Source: Lentilactobacillus kribbianus
GTDB lineage: Bacteria > Bacillota > Bacilli > Lactobacillales > Lactobacillaceae
Length of the DNA stretch: 64,000 bases
Assembly (NCBI RefSeq): GCF_013184075.1
Contig: NZ_JABEQQ010000002.1
Span: 186,001-250,000 of the forward strand
Direction of reading: 5' to 3'
In this document: piece after piece, positions 12,537 to 23,045 of the stretch
Position numbering within the stretch: the first letter of the stretch is position 1
Layout: each line of letters opens with the position of its first letter
Translations under genes and position numbers: made by a program
The notes under the pieces: model-generated
Seen by the model: only the letters and a program-made list of their open reading frames with translations
Database searches by the model: none
What the model was told of the DNA's origin: nothing

Positions 12537-14279
12537 TTGTTTAAATTAGCAAAGTCAAGGCTGTCTTGGTGGGCAGTATTTGGGGCAGTTGTATTTATGA
12601 TTTTACAAGTTGCCTGTGATTTATTTTTGCCAACCGTCACCTCCAATATTGTTGATAAAGGAATTGCAGTCAATGATATTGGCTACATTTGGCATCAAGG
12701 ATTTCAAATGATTTTTGTATCATTCTTGGGCTTATTAGCAGCTGGTGGAAATATTTACTTAGCGGCTACTCAATCTATGAAGATGGGTCGCAATATTCGA
12801 AATGATCTCTTTACTAAAGTAATGAATTTTTCGGATGAAGATGGTAATAAGTTTGGCGAATCATCATTAGATACTAGAACTACAAATGACGTTGTTCAGA
12901 TTCAAAATGTGATGGTTCAAATTTTACGAATGATGTTAATGGCTCCGATTATGTTGATTGGTGCAGGTGTGATGGCTTACATCAAGAGCCCATCATTAAC
13001 TACTATCTTTTTAATTTCATTACCACTATTAGCAGTTTTAGTGGGAATTATTATGTATTTTGCGGTGCCTTTATTTAAGAGCCTGCAAAAGAAAACCGAT
13101 AAAATTAATTTGATTTTTCGAGAAGGTTTAACTGGTGTTCGTGTTATTCGTTCTTTTAACCAGGATGAATTTGAACAAAAACGTTTTGATGTGGCCAACA
13201 AGGATTTTGCCAAAACGGGAATGAAGGTTTTTACGATTGTTTCCTTTATTATGCCGGTAATGACGTTAATTCTTAGTTTAACTAATGCTGCCATTATTTG
13301 GTATGGTGGTAAGCTAATTGGCGTTCAAGCTTTAGAGGTGGGAAATCTAATCTCATTTATGACTTATTCCGCTCAAATCCTAATCAGTTTTATGATGTTA
13401 TCAATGATTTTTGTTTTCATTCCTAGAGCATCCGCTTCTGCAGAACGAATCAACGAAGTGCTGGATGTTGATGACACCATCAAAGATCCTAAGCAACCAG
13501 TCCCATTTGCTCAAATCAGTAAGAATAGTTCATTGGTATTTGATCACGTTAACTTTCGCTATACAGGTGCTGAACGACTATCCTTAATTGATGTTAACTT
13601 TAGCGCTAAGGCGGGACAAACAGTAGCCATTATTGGAGGAACTGGTTCTGGTAAATCAACATTGGTGAACTTAATTCCGCGGTTGTTTGATCCAGAAAGT
13701 GGTCAAATCTTGGTGAATGGGGTAACCAATAATGCAATGACACAACATGATTTGCATTCATTGATTTCGATTACCCAACAAAAAGCGGTGCTCTTCTCTG
13801 GTACAGTGCGGGAAAATATGCAATTTGGTAAACCTGACGCCACCGATGATGAAATTTGGCATGCTTTAAAAGTCGCTCAGGCTGCTGAATTCATAACTGA
13901 TGATAAGGGTGGCTTGGATTATGTTGTTGAACAAGATGGTGCTAACTTCTCCGGTGGACAACGCCAACGATTGGTAATTGCTAGAACTATCTTGAAAAAG
14001 GCATCTATTTATATTTTTGATGATTCTTTTTCAGCGTTGGATTTTAAAACCGATGCGCAATTGCGGATGAGTTTACGTGATGATGAACAGATTCAAAATG
14101 CTGTTAGTGTTATTGTGGCTCAACGAATTTCAACGGTAGCCGATGCAGATATTATTTTAGTAATGAATGAAGGTAAAGTGGTTGGCCAAGGAACGCATGA
14201 AGAATTAGTGGCTAATAATCAAATTTATCGTGATATTTTGAATTCACAAATTAAAAAGGAGGACGTAGTCGATGCCTAG
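12537..14279 (+). CDS. Heterodimeric multidrug ABC exporter, first half
   Basis: The protein is 580 aa, TTG start after GGGGGTAAGGAA. Six transmembrane helices (about 10-300) precede a nucleotide-binding domain with Walker A GGTGSGKST (367-375), signature FSGGQ (471-475) and Walker B IYIFDDSFSALD. The residue after the Walker B aspartate is Asp, not the catalytic Glu, which is how the degenerate site of heterodimeric exporters such as LmrCD, BmrCD and TM287/288 looks. Its partner starts 8 bases inside its end. It probably exports lipophilic compounds; the substrate is not deducible. Confidence 0.9.
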   Translation: MFKLAKSRLSWWAVFGAVVFMILQVACDLFLPTVTSNIVDKGIAVNDIGYIWHQGFQMIFVSFLGLLAAGGNIYLAATQSMKMGRNIRNDLFTKVMNFSDEDGNKFGESSLDTRTTNDVVQIQNVMVQILRMMLMAPIMLIGAGVMAYIKSPSLTTIFLISLPLLAVLVGIIMYFAVPLFKSLQKKTDKINLIFREGLTGVRVIRSFNQDEFEQKRFDVANKDFAKTGMKVFTIVSFIMPVMTLILSLTNAAIIWYGGKLIGVQALEVGNLISFMTYSAQILISFMMLSMIFVFIPRASASAERINEVLDVDDTIKDPKQPVPFAQISKNSSLVFDHVNFRYTGAERLSLIDVNFSAKAGQTVAIIGGTGSGKSTLVNLIPRLFDPESGQILVNGVTNNAMTQHDLHSLISITQQKAVLFSGTVRENMQFGKPDATDDEIWHALKVAQAAEFITDDKGGLDYVVEQDGANFSGGQRQRLVIARTILKKASIYIFDDSFSALDFKTDAQLRMSLRDDEQIQNAVSVIVAQRISTVADADIILVMNEGKVVGQGTHEELVANNQIYRDILNSQIKKEDVVDA

Positions 14280-16101
14280 ACCAAACCAAGCAGTAAAAAA
14301 GCCTAATAATTTTTGGCATGCGACTGCGCGCCTAATTGGCTATACCAAACGATGGATGCCGGGAATTATTATTGCAATCGTGATGGCGCTGTTAGGAGTT
14401 TACCTACAGATTGTCACCCCTAAAATCTTAGGAAAAGCTACTACCGAAATTTTTAAGGGAGTAATGGCTGGTACGGCACAATTAAAGGCCGGCATTCATA
14501 TGAGTGCTTTTCCCATTAATTTCACTAAGATCATGGATATCATTATCAAGGTCATTGTTCTGTATGTTTTAGCTGGGTTAGCTCAGTTAGTACAACAAAT
14601 TATCATGTCACGAATTTCGCAAAGTATCGTTTATCAAATGCGAAAAGATATGAAGGCTAAAATGCAACGATTACCAATCTCATTTTATGATCAACACTCT
14701 AATGGGGATGTAATGTCACGGGCCGTTAATGATATGGATAACATTAATACCATGCTTCAATCTAGTTTGACCCAAATGATTACTAGTTTTTTCATGTTCT
14801 TTGGGGTATTGTACATGATGCTTACCATTAGTTGGCAATTAACCTTGGTAGCATTAGTTACGGTGCCAGTTAGTGGATTGATTGTTGGTATTGTGGCTCC
14901 TAAATCACAGAAGTTCTTCGGTACGCAACAAAAAGAATTGGGAACTTTAAACGGTATGACCGAAGAAAGTTATGCTGGTCATAATGTGATTAAGACTTTT
15001 AATCGTGAAGAACAAACGATTGATGATTTTAAGAAACAAAATGAAAAATATTATCAAGCTTCTTGGAAGGCTCAATTTGTTTCTAGTTTTCTTTATCCAC
15101 TAATGAACTTGGTTAAAAACCTAGATTACGTGTTTGTGGCGGTTATTGGTGGGATTCAAGTAACTAAGGGACAGGTATCACTGGGTAATATTCAAGCATT
15201 TCTACAATATACCAATATGTTATCGCAACCAATTACTCAACTAGCTAGCTTGACTAACACCATCCAATCAACAATTGCTTCTGCGGAACGAATCTTTGAA
15301 ATCTTAGATGAACCTGAAATGACTGGTGAAGAAGTTGATATTCCGGTTGATCCAAACGATAAGAGCAAGATTCACTTTGAAGATGTTGATTTCTCGTATG
15401 TGCCAGATAAACCATTAATTAAACAGTTTAATCTGAAGGTTGATCCCGGTGAAATGGTAGCAATTGTGGGGCCAACTGGGGCTGGTAAGACCACCATTAT
15501 CAATTTGTTGGAACGTTTTTATGATATTAATTCCGGTTCTATTAAATTAACCGGACAAGATACCAGAGAAATAACCAGATCTGAACTACGAAGTCACATG
15601 GCGATGGTATTGCAAGAAACTTGGCTATTTACGGGAACTATTTTCGACAACATTAAGTATGGCAACGAACAGGCCAGTGAAGAAGATGTTTATGCAGCAG
15701 CTAAAGAAGCTCATGCCGATACATTTATTCGAGAATTGCCTAATGGTTATGAAACCATTTTAAATGAAAATGCAAGTAATATTTCACAAGGTCAGCGACA
15801 ATTATTAACGATTGCGCGGGCGTTCTTAGCTAATCCAGAAATTTTAATTCTAGATGAAGCTACTTCTTCAGTAGATACTCGTACTGAAAAAATGATTCAA
15901 GATGCGATGGATAGCTTATCAGCAGGGAGAACTAGTTTTGTGGTTGCTCACCGCTTGTCGACTATTCAAAGTGCTCAAAATATTGTGGTCATGAATCATG
16001 GTCAGATCATTGAAACTGGAAATCATAATGAATTAATGGCTCAAAATGGTTTCTATGCTGATCTTTATAATTCACAATTCTTAGGCAACAACCTAGAATA
16101 A
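14272..16101 (+). CDS. Heterodimeric multidrug ABC exporter, second half
   Basis: The protein is 609 aa with an N-terminal six-helix domain carrying a longer first external loop, and an ATPase domain with Walker A GPTGAGKTT, Walker B ILILDEATSSVD (catalytic Glu present) and the altered signature ISQGQ. Its intact Walker motifs pair with the partner's normal FSGGQ, while its altered signature pairs with the partner's degenerate Walker B, exactly the asymmetry of LmrD/BmrD-type subunits. ATG at 14272 follows AAAGGAGGACGTAGTCG. Confidence 0.9.
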   Translation: MPRPNQAVKKPNNFWHATARLIGYTKRWMPGIIIAIVMALLGVYLQIVTPKILGKATTEIFKGVMAGTAQLKAGIHMSAFPINFTKIMDIIIKVIVLYVLAGLAQLVQQIIMSRISQSIVYQMRKDMKAKMQRLPISFYDQHSNGDVMSRAVNDMDNINTMLQSSLTQMITSFFMFFGVLYMMLTISWQLTLVALVTVPVSGLIVGIVAPKSQKFFGTQQKELGTLNGMTEESYAGHNVIKTFNREEQTIDDFKKQNEKYYQASWKAQFVSSFLYPLMNLVKNLDYVFVAVIGGIQVTKGQVSLGNIQAFLQYTNMLSQPITQLASLTNTIQSTIASAERIFEILDEPEMTGEEVDIPVDPNDKSKIHFEDVDFSYVPDKPLIKQFNLKVDPGEMVAIVGPTGAGKTTIINLLERFYDINSGSIKLTGQDTREITRSELRSHMAMVLQETWLFTGTIFDNIKYGNEQASEEDVYAAAKEAHADTFIRELPNGYETILNENASNISQGQRQLLTIARAFLANPEILILDEATSSVDTRTEKMIQDAMDSLSAGRTSFVVAHRLSTIQSAQNIVVMNHGQIIETGNHNELMAQNGFYADLYNSQFLGNNLE

Positions 16102-16104
16102 TAA

Positions 16105-16146
16105 AAAGATGTTATTTGACAGTTAGTCAAGTAACGTCTTTTTTTG
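16105..16146 (+). terminator. Terminator after the ABC exporter operon
   Basis: AAGATGTTA-TTTGAC pairs with GTCAAG-TAACGTCTT, followed by a run of T. Confidence 0.75.
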
Positions 16147-16184
16147 TACAATAGACTTATTCAGGAAAAGAGGAGGGGAATCGA

Positions 16185-17195
16185 ATGATTGCTGAATTAA
16201 AGAATTATATTAATAAATTAATTGATCAAGAAATCATTCCGGGAGCAGAAATAGCGGTTATTACCCCTAATCAGGTAAAACAAGCAGTTTATGGTGATTT
16301 ACAAGTATATCCTGAACGAAAACCCCATCCAAAGCGAGGGTTATACGATGTTGCTTCATTAACGAAAGTTATTGCTACCACGCCGGTTATCTTGCAATTG
16401 ATTGAAAAAAAACAATTGAAGCTAACTGATCGAGTCAGTAAATACTTACCCCAATGGCGTGACTCACGACTCACAGTACGCCATTTACTAACTCATACTA
16501 GTGATGTGGTTGGTTATATCCCTAATCGTAATCAATTAGCAGCTACTGAATTAAAGCAGGCTTTATTAGGATTAAGCAGTGGTAATCAATTGGGAAAACA
16601 GGTTCGTTATCAGGATATTAATTTTTTAATGTTAGGCTGGATAGCTGAACAAATTACGGGAGAAAATATTCATCAATTGGCTACTGACCGTGTTATACGT
16701 CCGTTACAATTACCAGATGCAACTTTTGAACCTCAGTTCAGCACACTAACGGTAGTGCCCACTGCTGTCGATGAGAAACGAGGCCTTATTGAAGGGGTAG
16801 TTCATGATCCTAAAACCTTCATTTTAGGTGAACACAGTGGTGCGGCCGGTCTATTTGCGTCCTTAGAAGATTTAATTAAAGTTAGTCAATGGTTACTCAA
16901 TTGGAACAACAAAGAAATGGTACTTAGTAATCAAATGAAATTACAGTTATTTAGGGATCAAACGCCCCAACATACTAATGATCGTTCTTTTGGTTGGGAT
17001 TTACGTCATCATGAGGATGGTCATGAATATTTGGTACACACTGGTTTTACTGGTCCGGTATTAATTTTGGATAGACACCGGCAAGTAGCTCTGGCTTTTT
17101 TAACTAACCGGGTAAATATGCATGAAACCACTGCAATTTATCAACAAAAAAGAGAAAAATTAATTCAAATTTTTGCAAATAAAAAAGACGCCTAA
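16185..17195 (+). CDS. Serine hydrolase of the beta-lactamase/PBP4* family
   Basis: The protein is 336 aa, ATG after GAGGAGGGGAATCGA. It has the active-site motif SLTK (58-61), a later tyrosine motif region (RYQDINFLMLGW) and HTGFTG in place of KTG, typical of class C-like esterases and peptidases. No signal peptide is seen, so it is cytoplasmic or associated with the membrane by other means. Similar enzymes act on D-amino-acid peptides or esters; resistance to beta-lactams is not implied. Its terminator hairpin overlaps its stop and is shared with gatD coming from the right. Confidence 0.85.
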   Translation: MIAELKNYINKLIDQEIIPGAEIAVITPNQVKQAVYGDLQVYPERKPHPKRGLYDVASLTKVIATTPVILQLIEKKQLKLTDRVSKYLPQWRDSRLTVRHLLTHTSDVVGYIPNRNQLAATELKQALLGLSSGNQLGKQVRYQDINFLMLGWIAEQITGENIHQLATDRVIRPLQLPDATFEPQFSTLTVVPTAVDEKRGLIEGVVHDPKTFILGEHSGAAGLFASLEDLIKVSQWLLNWNNKEMVLSNQMKLQLFRDQTPQHTNDRSFGWDLRHHEDGHEYLVHTGFTGPVLILDRHRQVALAFLTNRVNMHETTAIYQQKREKLIQIFANKKDA

Positions 17196-17218
17196 CATTT
17201 TGCTAGGTGTCTTTTTTA
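17185..17218. terminator. Shared bidirectional terminator
   Basis: AAGACGCCTA pairs with TAGGTGTCTT around a short loop, with A-run before and T-run after. It overlaps the end of the serine hydrolase gene and abuts the gatD stop. Confidence 0.75.
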
Positions 17219-17221
17219 TTA

Positions 17222-17929
17222 TTAATAAGTAGCTGGAAGTGTCATTTCTTTAATTTGACTGAAATCAGCATCAGGATACTTACGGGTTAAAGCATTTAAT
17301 AACATCCGTTTGGCTAATTGACTATTTCTAGCCAGAATAGGGCCATGAAAGTATGAGCAATAAACGTTTTTATAAATGGCACCTTCAGTACCATCTTCAC
17401 CATTATTACCGTGGCCTTCTACTACTTCACCAAGAGGCGCTTCGCCATCACCAAGGAAGGTAATTCCCTGATGATTTTCAAAGCCATGATATTTTTCGCC
17501 GGTCTCACTATTTTGAATAACAATGTCACCGATAAAACGATTGTCATTTTGTTGTTCAGTGTAGTGATTCAAAGCGCCGATACCAGGGATTTTTTCACCG
17601 TCAGCTCCGATGTAGTAGTGACCTAATAATTGGTAACCACCACAAATAGCTAAAAGTGAACCACCATCTTCAATGAAGTTGGTCAAGTCTGCTTTTTTAG
17701 TTTCAATTAAGTCTGGTGAAATGATCGCTTGTTCAAAATCTTGACCACCACCAAAAACAGCAAAATCAAATTTATCAGGATCAAATTTATCGCCTAAACT
17801 GATTACTTCAGAAGTTACTTCGACGCCCATTTGCTTACCGAAATATTGTAAAACTAAAATATTACCAATATCACCGTAAGTATTCATTAGGTCGCCGTAT
17901 AAATGGGCAATATTTAAACTATATTGCAT
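17222..17929 (-). CDS. gatD: GatD glutamine amidotransferase of lipid II amidation
   Basis: The protein is 235 aa, a class I glutamine amidotransferase-like domain. The nucleophile Cys lies in AICGGYQLLGHYY and the catalytic His in SYFHGPILARN. GatD releases ammonia from glutamine for MurT, which amidates the D-Glu of lipid II to D-isoglutamine at the cytoplasmic membrane face. The gene directly follows murT with start and stop touching (17929), so the two are made as a complex. Confidence 0.95.
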   Translation of the reverse strand: MQYSLNIAHLYGDLMNTYGDIGNILVLQYFGKQMGVEVTSEVISLGDKFDPDKFDFAVFGGGQDFEQAIISPDLIETKKADLTNFIEDGGSLLAICGGYQLLGHYYIGADGEKIPGIGALNHYTEQQNDNRFIGDIVIQNSETGEKYHGFENHQGITFLGDGEAPLGEVVEGHGNNGEDGTEGAIYKNVYCSYFHGPILARNSQLAKRMLLNALTRKYPDADFSQIKEMTLPATY

Positions 17930-19275
17930 TATTCCATTCCTCCCTTAATAAAGCCTTGATCAGCAAACATTTTTCGTAATTGTAGCATTGCAGTATAAGT
18001 AGCGCAAATATAGACCTTTTCAGTTGGCATTTTACTGATTAGTTCAGGAACTTTGGTTAAATCTGGTTCAATAATATGTTGATCATCTGGCACACCAGCT
18101 ACTTGTAGCCGGAAGGTGATATCTTTGTAGCGTTCACCACCAGTGACAAATTGCTTAATATTTAAGTCATTTAAACGTTCAAAGTCGCCATCCCAAATCC
18201 AACTAGTATCTATCCCGTCAGCGTAATTAGCGTTCAAAAAGGCCATAAAAGAAATCGGATCTTTATCACTGGCGATGGTATCAATTACTTGATTTAAGCC
18301 CACCGGATTTTTAACTAGAATTAGGGTAACTTTTTTACCATCCACGTTGATTTCTTCTTGGCGACCAAAGATACGTTCATCTCGTTGAAATGCATTTTGA
18401 GCTTGCTTAGGTGTAACGCCCATGAAGCGGCCGACGGCATAAGCGGCTAAAGCATTATAAATGTTGTAAACACCACCGATACCAATCTTCATTGGTTCAC
18501 CGTCGATTTCAAATGATGAGGAGACAGGAGTTAGTTCAGTTAGTTTGTTTACTTGATAGTTTAATTCAGGTCGTTTGTAGCCACAGTTAGGACAGAAGTA
18601 CTTACCTAAGTTAGCATAAGTAATGAAGTGGTAATGTAAAATGTGTTGACAACGAGGACACAAGACGCCATCAGTATTGGGATCAGCCTTAATATCACCA
18701 TCAGCTTGATTATTGAATCCATAATAAATCATAGGATTAGGCAATGAAACTGAGTGAAAAATCGGAGCATCGCCGTTAGCGATAATCGTCGCATTAGGAG
18801 CTAATGCAACCCCATCCATGATTTTTTTATAAGTCGTGTAAATTTCACCATATCGATCCATTTGGTCTCGAAAAATATTAGTGAAAACAAACGCTTTGGG
18901 TTTAATATGTTGAGTAACTTTAATTACATTGGCTTCATCAACTTCCAGGACGGCTAATGGTCGTTGATTTTTGCTGCGTTTAGCAGTTAAGAAAGTGGTA
19001 ACGATGCCTTGTTCCATATTGGAGCCAGACGGATTGGTTAAAACATTTTTATATTTTTCTTTTAAAACTTGAACTGTCAAAGCGGTTGTCAACGTTTTAC
19101 CGTTAGTACCGGTAATGACAATTACATCATAATTTTTACCTAGTTCGTCTAAAATATTAGGATCTAGTTTTAAAGTTATTTTACCTGGTAACGAACTACC
19201 ACCATTTCTAAAGGTATGTAAAAACCAATAGGAGCTTTTGCCGGCAGCAGTTGCAATTGAACTTTTTAGTGACAT
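17929..19275 (-). CDS. murT: MurT lipid II isoglutaminyl synthase subunit
   Basis: ATG at 19275 is chosen because AAGGAGTG lies 6 bases ahead; an upstream ATG at 19284 lacks this. The 448-aa protein has a Mur ligase ATP loop (VITGTNGKTLTT), a Cys4 zinc ribbon (CPRCQH...CPNCGY, spaced about 28 residues) inserted in the middle domain, and the C-terminal DUF1727 domain, all hallmarks of MurT. It activates the D-Glu carboxylate of lipid II with ATP and uses GatD-derived ammonia. Confidence 0.95.
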   Translation of the reverse strand: MSLKSSIATAAGKSSYWFLHTFRNGGSSLPGKITLKLDPNILDELGKNYDVIVITGTNGKTLTTALTVQVLKEKYKNVLTNPSGSNMEQGIVTTFLTAKRSKNQRPLAVLEVDEANVIKVTQHIKPKAFVFTNIFRDQMDRYGEIYTTYKKIMDGVALAPNATIIANGDAPIFHSVSLPNPMIYYGFNNQADGDIKADPNTDGVLCPRCQHILHYHFITYANLGKYFCPNCGYKRPELNYQVNKLTELTPVSSSFEIDGEPMKIGIGGVYNIYNALAAYAVGRFMGVTPKQAQNAFQRDERIFGRQEEINVDGKKVTLILVKNPVGLNQVIDTIASDKDPISFMAFLNANYADGIDTSWIWDGDFERLNDLNIKQFVTGGERYKDITFRLQVAGVPDDQHIIEPDLTKVPELISKMPTEKVYICATYTAMLQLRKMFADQGFIKGGME

Positions 19276-19459
19276 TGTTGACACTCCTTAATTTATATCC
19301 ATAATCGTTAAAGATAAATTTTACCATATCTTGAGCGGAATGTATTATTTTGTCATTGTTCTTTGCAAAATTCAAATAAATCATTATTTGATAAAACAAT
19401 GAAATGAAGTTCGTTTTTTTGTATAATAGATAAGAATATGTCTAGGAAAAGGTGAGATT

Positions 19460-20029
19460 ATGGCTCAACTATTTTATCGGTATGGAGCAATGAACAGTGG
19501 GAAAACTATTGAAATAATCAAAGTAGCCCATAATTACGAAGAACAAAATAAAAGTGTCATTATTATGACCAGTGCAACGGATACTCGTGAAAAAAAGGGA
19601 ATGGTCTCATCACGAATTGGTTTGGAGCGCCAGGCACATGTGATTTATGATGATACTAATATTTTTGAAGCGGTTCAAGCAATTGACTCAAACGCTAGCT
19701 GTATCTTGATTGATGAATCTCAATTTTTAAGAAAAGAACACGTCTTGCAATTAGCTCAAATTGTTGATGAACTGGGAATTCCAGTTATTGCGTTCGGATT
19801 AAAAAATGATTTTCAAAATCAGCTTTTTGAAGGTTCCAAATATTTATTGTTGTATGCTGACAAAATAGAAGAAATGAAAACCATTTGCTGGTTCTGTGGT
19901 AAAAAAGCAACAATGAATTTAAGAATTCATGATGGTCGACCAGTTTACGAAGGTGAGCAGATTCAAATGGGAGGCAATGAGTCTTATTATCCGGTTTGCC
20001 GCAAGCATTATAACCACCCATTACTTTAA
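19460..20029 (+). CDS. tdk: Thymidine kinase
   Basis: The protein is 189 aa, of the usual type II TK1 length. GAMNSGKT (9-16) is the P-loop, IDESQF the metal-binding DE motif, and two cysteine pairs (CWFC, and the PVCRKHY end) hold the structural zinc. It phosphorylates thymidine to dTMP for salvage. A TATAAT box about 30 bases ahead suggests its own promoter. It heads the tdk-prfA-prmC-sua5-glyA cluster seen in lactobacilli. Confidence 0.96.
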   Translation: MAQLFYRYGAMNSGKTIEIIKVAHNYEEQNKSVIIMTSATDTREKKGMVSSRIGLERQAHVIYDDTNIFEAVQAIDSNASCILIDESQFLRKEHVLQLAQIVDELGIPVIAFGLKNDFQNQLFEGSKYLLLYADKIEEMKTICWFCGKKATMNLRIHDGRPVYEGEQIQMGGNESYYPVCRKHYNHPLL

Positions 20030-20049
20030 AGAAAGAGGGAATCAATAGA

Positions 20050-21132
20050 ATGGACGAAATATTTGAAAAACTTCAAGCGGTCGTTGATCGCTATGATGAA
20101 TTAAACGAATTAATTAGTGATCCCGAAGTGATTGCTGATACCCAACGCTTCATGAAATTATCTAAAGAAGAAGGTAGTTTACGTGACACCGTAGCCACTT
20201 TTAAACATTATCAAGAAGTGGTCACTAATTTATCTGACGATGAAGAAATGATGCGTGAAAAACTCGATGATGATATGGCTAGCATGGTTAAGGACGAAAT
20301 TGCTGATCTAAAAGATGAAAAGGAAGATCTAGAACATCAATTAACCATTATGTTATTGCCTAAAGACCCTAATGATGACAAGAACATCATTATGGAAATT
20401 CATGGCGCTGCTGGTGGTGACGAAGGAAGCTTGTTTGCTGCTGATTTATTTGAAATGTATTCACGTTATGCTGAAAAACAAGGTTGGAAGATTGAAATCG
20501 TGGATCACAGTGATACTGAAGTGGGCGGTTTTAAAGAAATCGTTTTGATGATTACGGGTGAAAATGTTTATTCCAAGCTAAAGTATGAAAATGGGGCTCA
20601 TCGAGTTCAACGAATTCCAGCTACTGAATCAGCAGGACGAGTTCATACTTCTACTGCCACAGTTGGGGTAATGCCAGAAGCTGAAGACGTGGATATTGAA
20701 ATTGATCCTAAAGATATTCGGACCGATGTTTATCGTTCTTCTGGTGCTGGTGGCCAGCATATTAACAAGACCTCATCTGCAGTTCGAATGACACATTTGC
20801 CAACCGGAATTGTAGTAGCCATGCAAGATGAACGTTCACAACAACAAAACCGTGCTAAAGCTATGAAAATTTTAAAGGCTCGGGTTTATGATTACTATTC
20901 ACAACAAGAAAAAGATCAGTATGATGCTGAAAGAAAATCAGCAGTGGGAACTGGGGATCGTTCAGAACGAATTAGAACGTATAATTACCCACAAAACCGG
21001 GTTACTGATCATCGAATTGGCCTGACCCTTAATAAACTTGATCGGATTATGAATGGTGACATGGAAGAAATTATTGATGCCTTAGTTCTATCAGATCAAG
21101 CAGCTAAGTTGGAACAACTAAATAATGAATAG
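20050..21132 (+). CDS. prfA: Peptide chain release factor 1
   Basis: The protein is 360 aa. The GGQ motif lies in [14 protein letters not shown] and the UAG/UAA recognition region carries the PATESAGR-type loop. It hydrolyses peptidyl-tRNA at UAA and UAG codons in the ribosome. Its end overlaps prmC by 8 bases; PrmC methylates the glutamine of the GGQ, so the pair is functionally linked. This factor is the one that would end translation at the TAG inside metN. Confidence 0.97.
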   Translation: MDEIFEKLQAVVDRYDELNELISDPEVIADTQRFMKLSKEEGSLRDTVATFKHYQEVVTNLSDDEEMMREKLDDDMASMVKDEIADLKDEKEDLEHQLTIMLLPKDPNDDKNIIMEIHGAAGGDEGSLFAADLFEMYSRYAEKQGWKIEIVDHSDTEVGGFKEIVLMITGENVYSKLKYENGAHRVQRIPATESAGRVHTSTATVGVMPEAEDVDIEIDPKDIRTDVYRSSGAGGQHINKTSSAVRMTHLPTGIVVAMQDERSQQQNRAKAMKILKARVYDYYSQQEKDQYDAERKSAVGTGDRSERIRTYNYPQNRVTDHRIGLTLNKLDRIMNGDMEEIIDALVLSDQAAKLEQLNNE

Positions 21133-22003
21133 TTCTGATGCAATGACTTTTGGTCAGGCTCGTCAATGGGCGACTAATCAGGTGATGAAACAAGCGGTTG
21201 GCGATAGCTTCGATGTTGATTTTTTATTGCGGGAACGGTTTGGCTTTTCGACAACGGAATTAATTATTAATTCTCGGGTTAAAATGACCGCCACTCAGCA
21301 AGCACAATTTCAATCAGATATTCAAGCATTATTGCAAAATAAACCGCCACAATATATTGTTGGTAAAACTCATTTTTATGGTAATGAATTTAAGGTAACC
21401 GAGGCCACGTTGATTCCCCGTATTGAAACGGCTGAATTAATTGACTGGATTCTCTCAGTTTATCCAGATCAACAGCAACCATTATCAGTGTTAGATATTG
21501 GTACTGGTACTGGAGCGATTGCGATTACGTTAAAAAAACTACGACCTAATTGGCACGTGGTAGGTAGTGATATTTCATCATCAGCCTTGGCCGTAGCTCA
21601 AAATAACGCAGCTGTTAATCAAGTTGCTGTTGATTTTGTGTTAAGTGATGTGTTTGATAATATTTCTCAGCAATATGATTTGATTGTATCTAACCCACCG
21701 TATATTGCTGAGAATGAACGAGAACTCATGGATACACGGGTATTAGAGTTTGAGCCTGCATTGGCTTTGTTTGCCCCTGACAACGGCTTAGCAATCTATA
21801 AAAAAATCGTTGCGGGGGTTAACCAGCACTTAACTGATCATGGTCAATTATTTTTTGAAATTGGCTTTCAGCAGGGACAAGCAATCACTGAAATTATGAA
21901 ACACCAATTTCCTAATAACTTAGTTGAAGTAAAACGAGACGTTGCCAAAAAGCCTCGAATGGTAAGATTAGATTTGGGGGTAACAACTGAACATGAAAAC
22001 TAA
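21125..22003 (+). CDS. prmC: Release factor glutamine methyltransferase
   Basis: The protein is 292 aa with an N-terminal helical domain and a Rossmann SAM domain: [12 protein letters not shown] binds SAM and [10 protein letters not shown] is the NPPY substrate-glutamine motif. It methylates RF1 and RF2. Overlaps prfA by 8 and the next gene by 11 bases, so it is part of a tightly coupled operon. Confidence 0.96.
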   Translation: MNSSDAMTFGQARQWATNQVMKQAVGDSFDVDFLLRERFGFSTTELIINSRVKMTATQQAQFQSDIQALLQNKPPQYIVGKTHFYGNEFKVTEATLIPRIETAELIDWILSVYPDQQQPLSVLDIGTGTGAIAITLKKLRPNWHVVGSDISSSALAVAQNNAAVNQVAVDFVLSDVFDNISQQYDLIVSNPPYIAENERELMDTRVLEFEPALALFAPDNGLAIYKKIVAGVNQHLTDHGQLFFEIGFQQGQAITEIMKHQFPNNLVEVKRDVAKKPRMVRLDLGVTTEHEN

Positions 22004-23021
22004 AATATTAAATAAAGCTACGATTAAAGAAGGCGCTGCATTGATTAACGCGGGACAGTTAGTAGCCTTTCCTACTGAAACGGTCTACGGCCTGGGTGCT
22101 GATGCAACCAATGAGGCAGCCGTTAAGCAAGTCTATGCTGCTAAGGGACGTCCTAGTGATAACCCCTTAATTGTCCACGTAGCTGATATTGAAACGGTTC
22201 AAAAATACGCACAACCATTAGATGATGCATCATTAAAATTAATGAACACATTTTGGCCTGGACCATTAACCTTAATTTTTAAGTTAAAGCCCAATGCATT
22301 ATCAAAGTCCGTGACTGGTGGATTAGATACAGCTGCATTTCGGTTTCCGGCTAATCAAGCCACTTTGGATTTGATTATTACAGCGGGGGTTCCGTTGGTC
22401 GGACCTTCTGCTAATACCTCTGGAAAACCCAGTCCGACTACGGCGAAACATGTTCTTCATGATTTAGATGGTAAAATTGCGGCAGTTGTTGACGATGGTC
22501 CAACTAAAGTAGGGGTGGAATCGACAGTATTGGATATGTCGGTGACCGTTCCTACTATATTAAGACCGGGTGGAATTGCTAAAGAACAATTAGAGACTAT
22601 CTTAGGTACCAAGGTGAATGATGAACACCATCATGTTGGCGTAACAGAAGTCCCTAAGGCTCCTGGTATGAAATACAAACATTATGCTCCCAATGCTCAA
22701 GTATATATTGTTAACGATGATAATGATTGGACAGCTGTACGTGATTGGGTTGCTGCTCAGACTAAACCGGTGGGAATTATGACCACTGATGACATTAAAA
22801 ACCAGTTGGATTGGCCGGCTAATGCGGAACTGATTTCTTTAGGAAATGATGTTATTTCCGCTAGTCATTTGTTATTTAAAGAGTTACGTGAATTTGATAA
22901 TCGAAATGATGTCGATACTATTATAGTGAAAGGGTTTGAACCAACTGGACTAGGAGCTGCTTATATGAATCGTTTGAATAAGTCAGCTGGTCAAACCTAT
23001 GTTGGTGAATTACTCAAGTAG
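21993..23021 (+). CDS. sua5: Threonylcarbamoyl-AMP synthase (Sua5 type)
   Basis: The protein is 342 aa: an N-terminal YrdC domain (FPTETVYGLGADATN, KGRPSDNPLIVHV, GPSANTSGKPSPT) plus the C-terminal Sua5 domain joined by the APGMKYKHYAP linker. It makes threonylcarbamoyl-AMP from threonine, bicarbonate and ATP for the t6A37 modification of ANN-decoding tRNAs. The long Sua5 form is usual in Firmicutes. Confidence 0.94.
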   Translation: MKTKILNKATIKEGAALINAGQLVAFPTETVYGLGADATNEAAVKQVYAAKGRPSDNPLIVHVADIETVQKYAQPLDDASLKLMNTFWPGPLTLIFKLKPNALSKSVTGGLDTAAFRFPANQATLDLIITAGVPLVGPSANTSGKPSPTTAKHVLHDLDGKIAAVVDDGPTKVGVESTVLDMSVTVPTILRPGGIAKEQLETILGTKVNDEHHHVGVTEVPKAPGMKYKHYAPNAQVYIVNDDNDWTAVRDWVAAQTKPVGIMTTDDIKNQLDWPANAELISLGNDVISASHLLFKELREFDNRNDVDTIIVKGFEPTGLGAAYMNRLNKSAGQTYVGELLK

Positions 23022-23045
23022 TAACCATTAGGGAGGTCTTTGTCA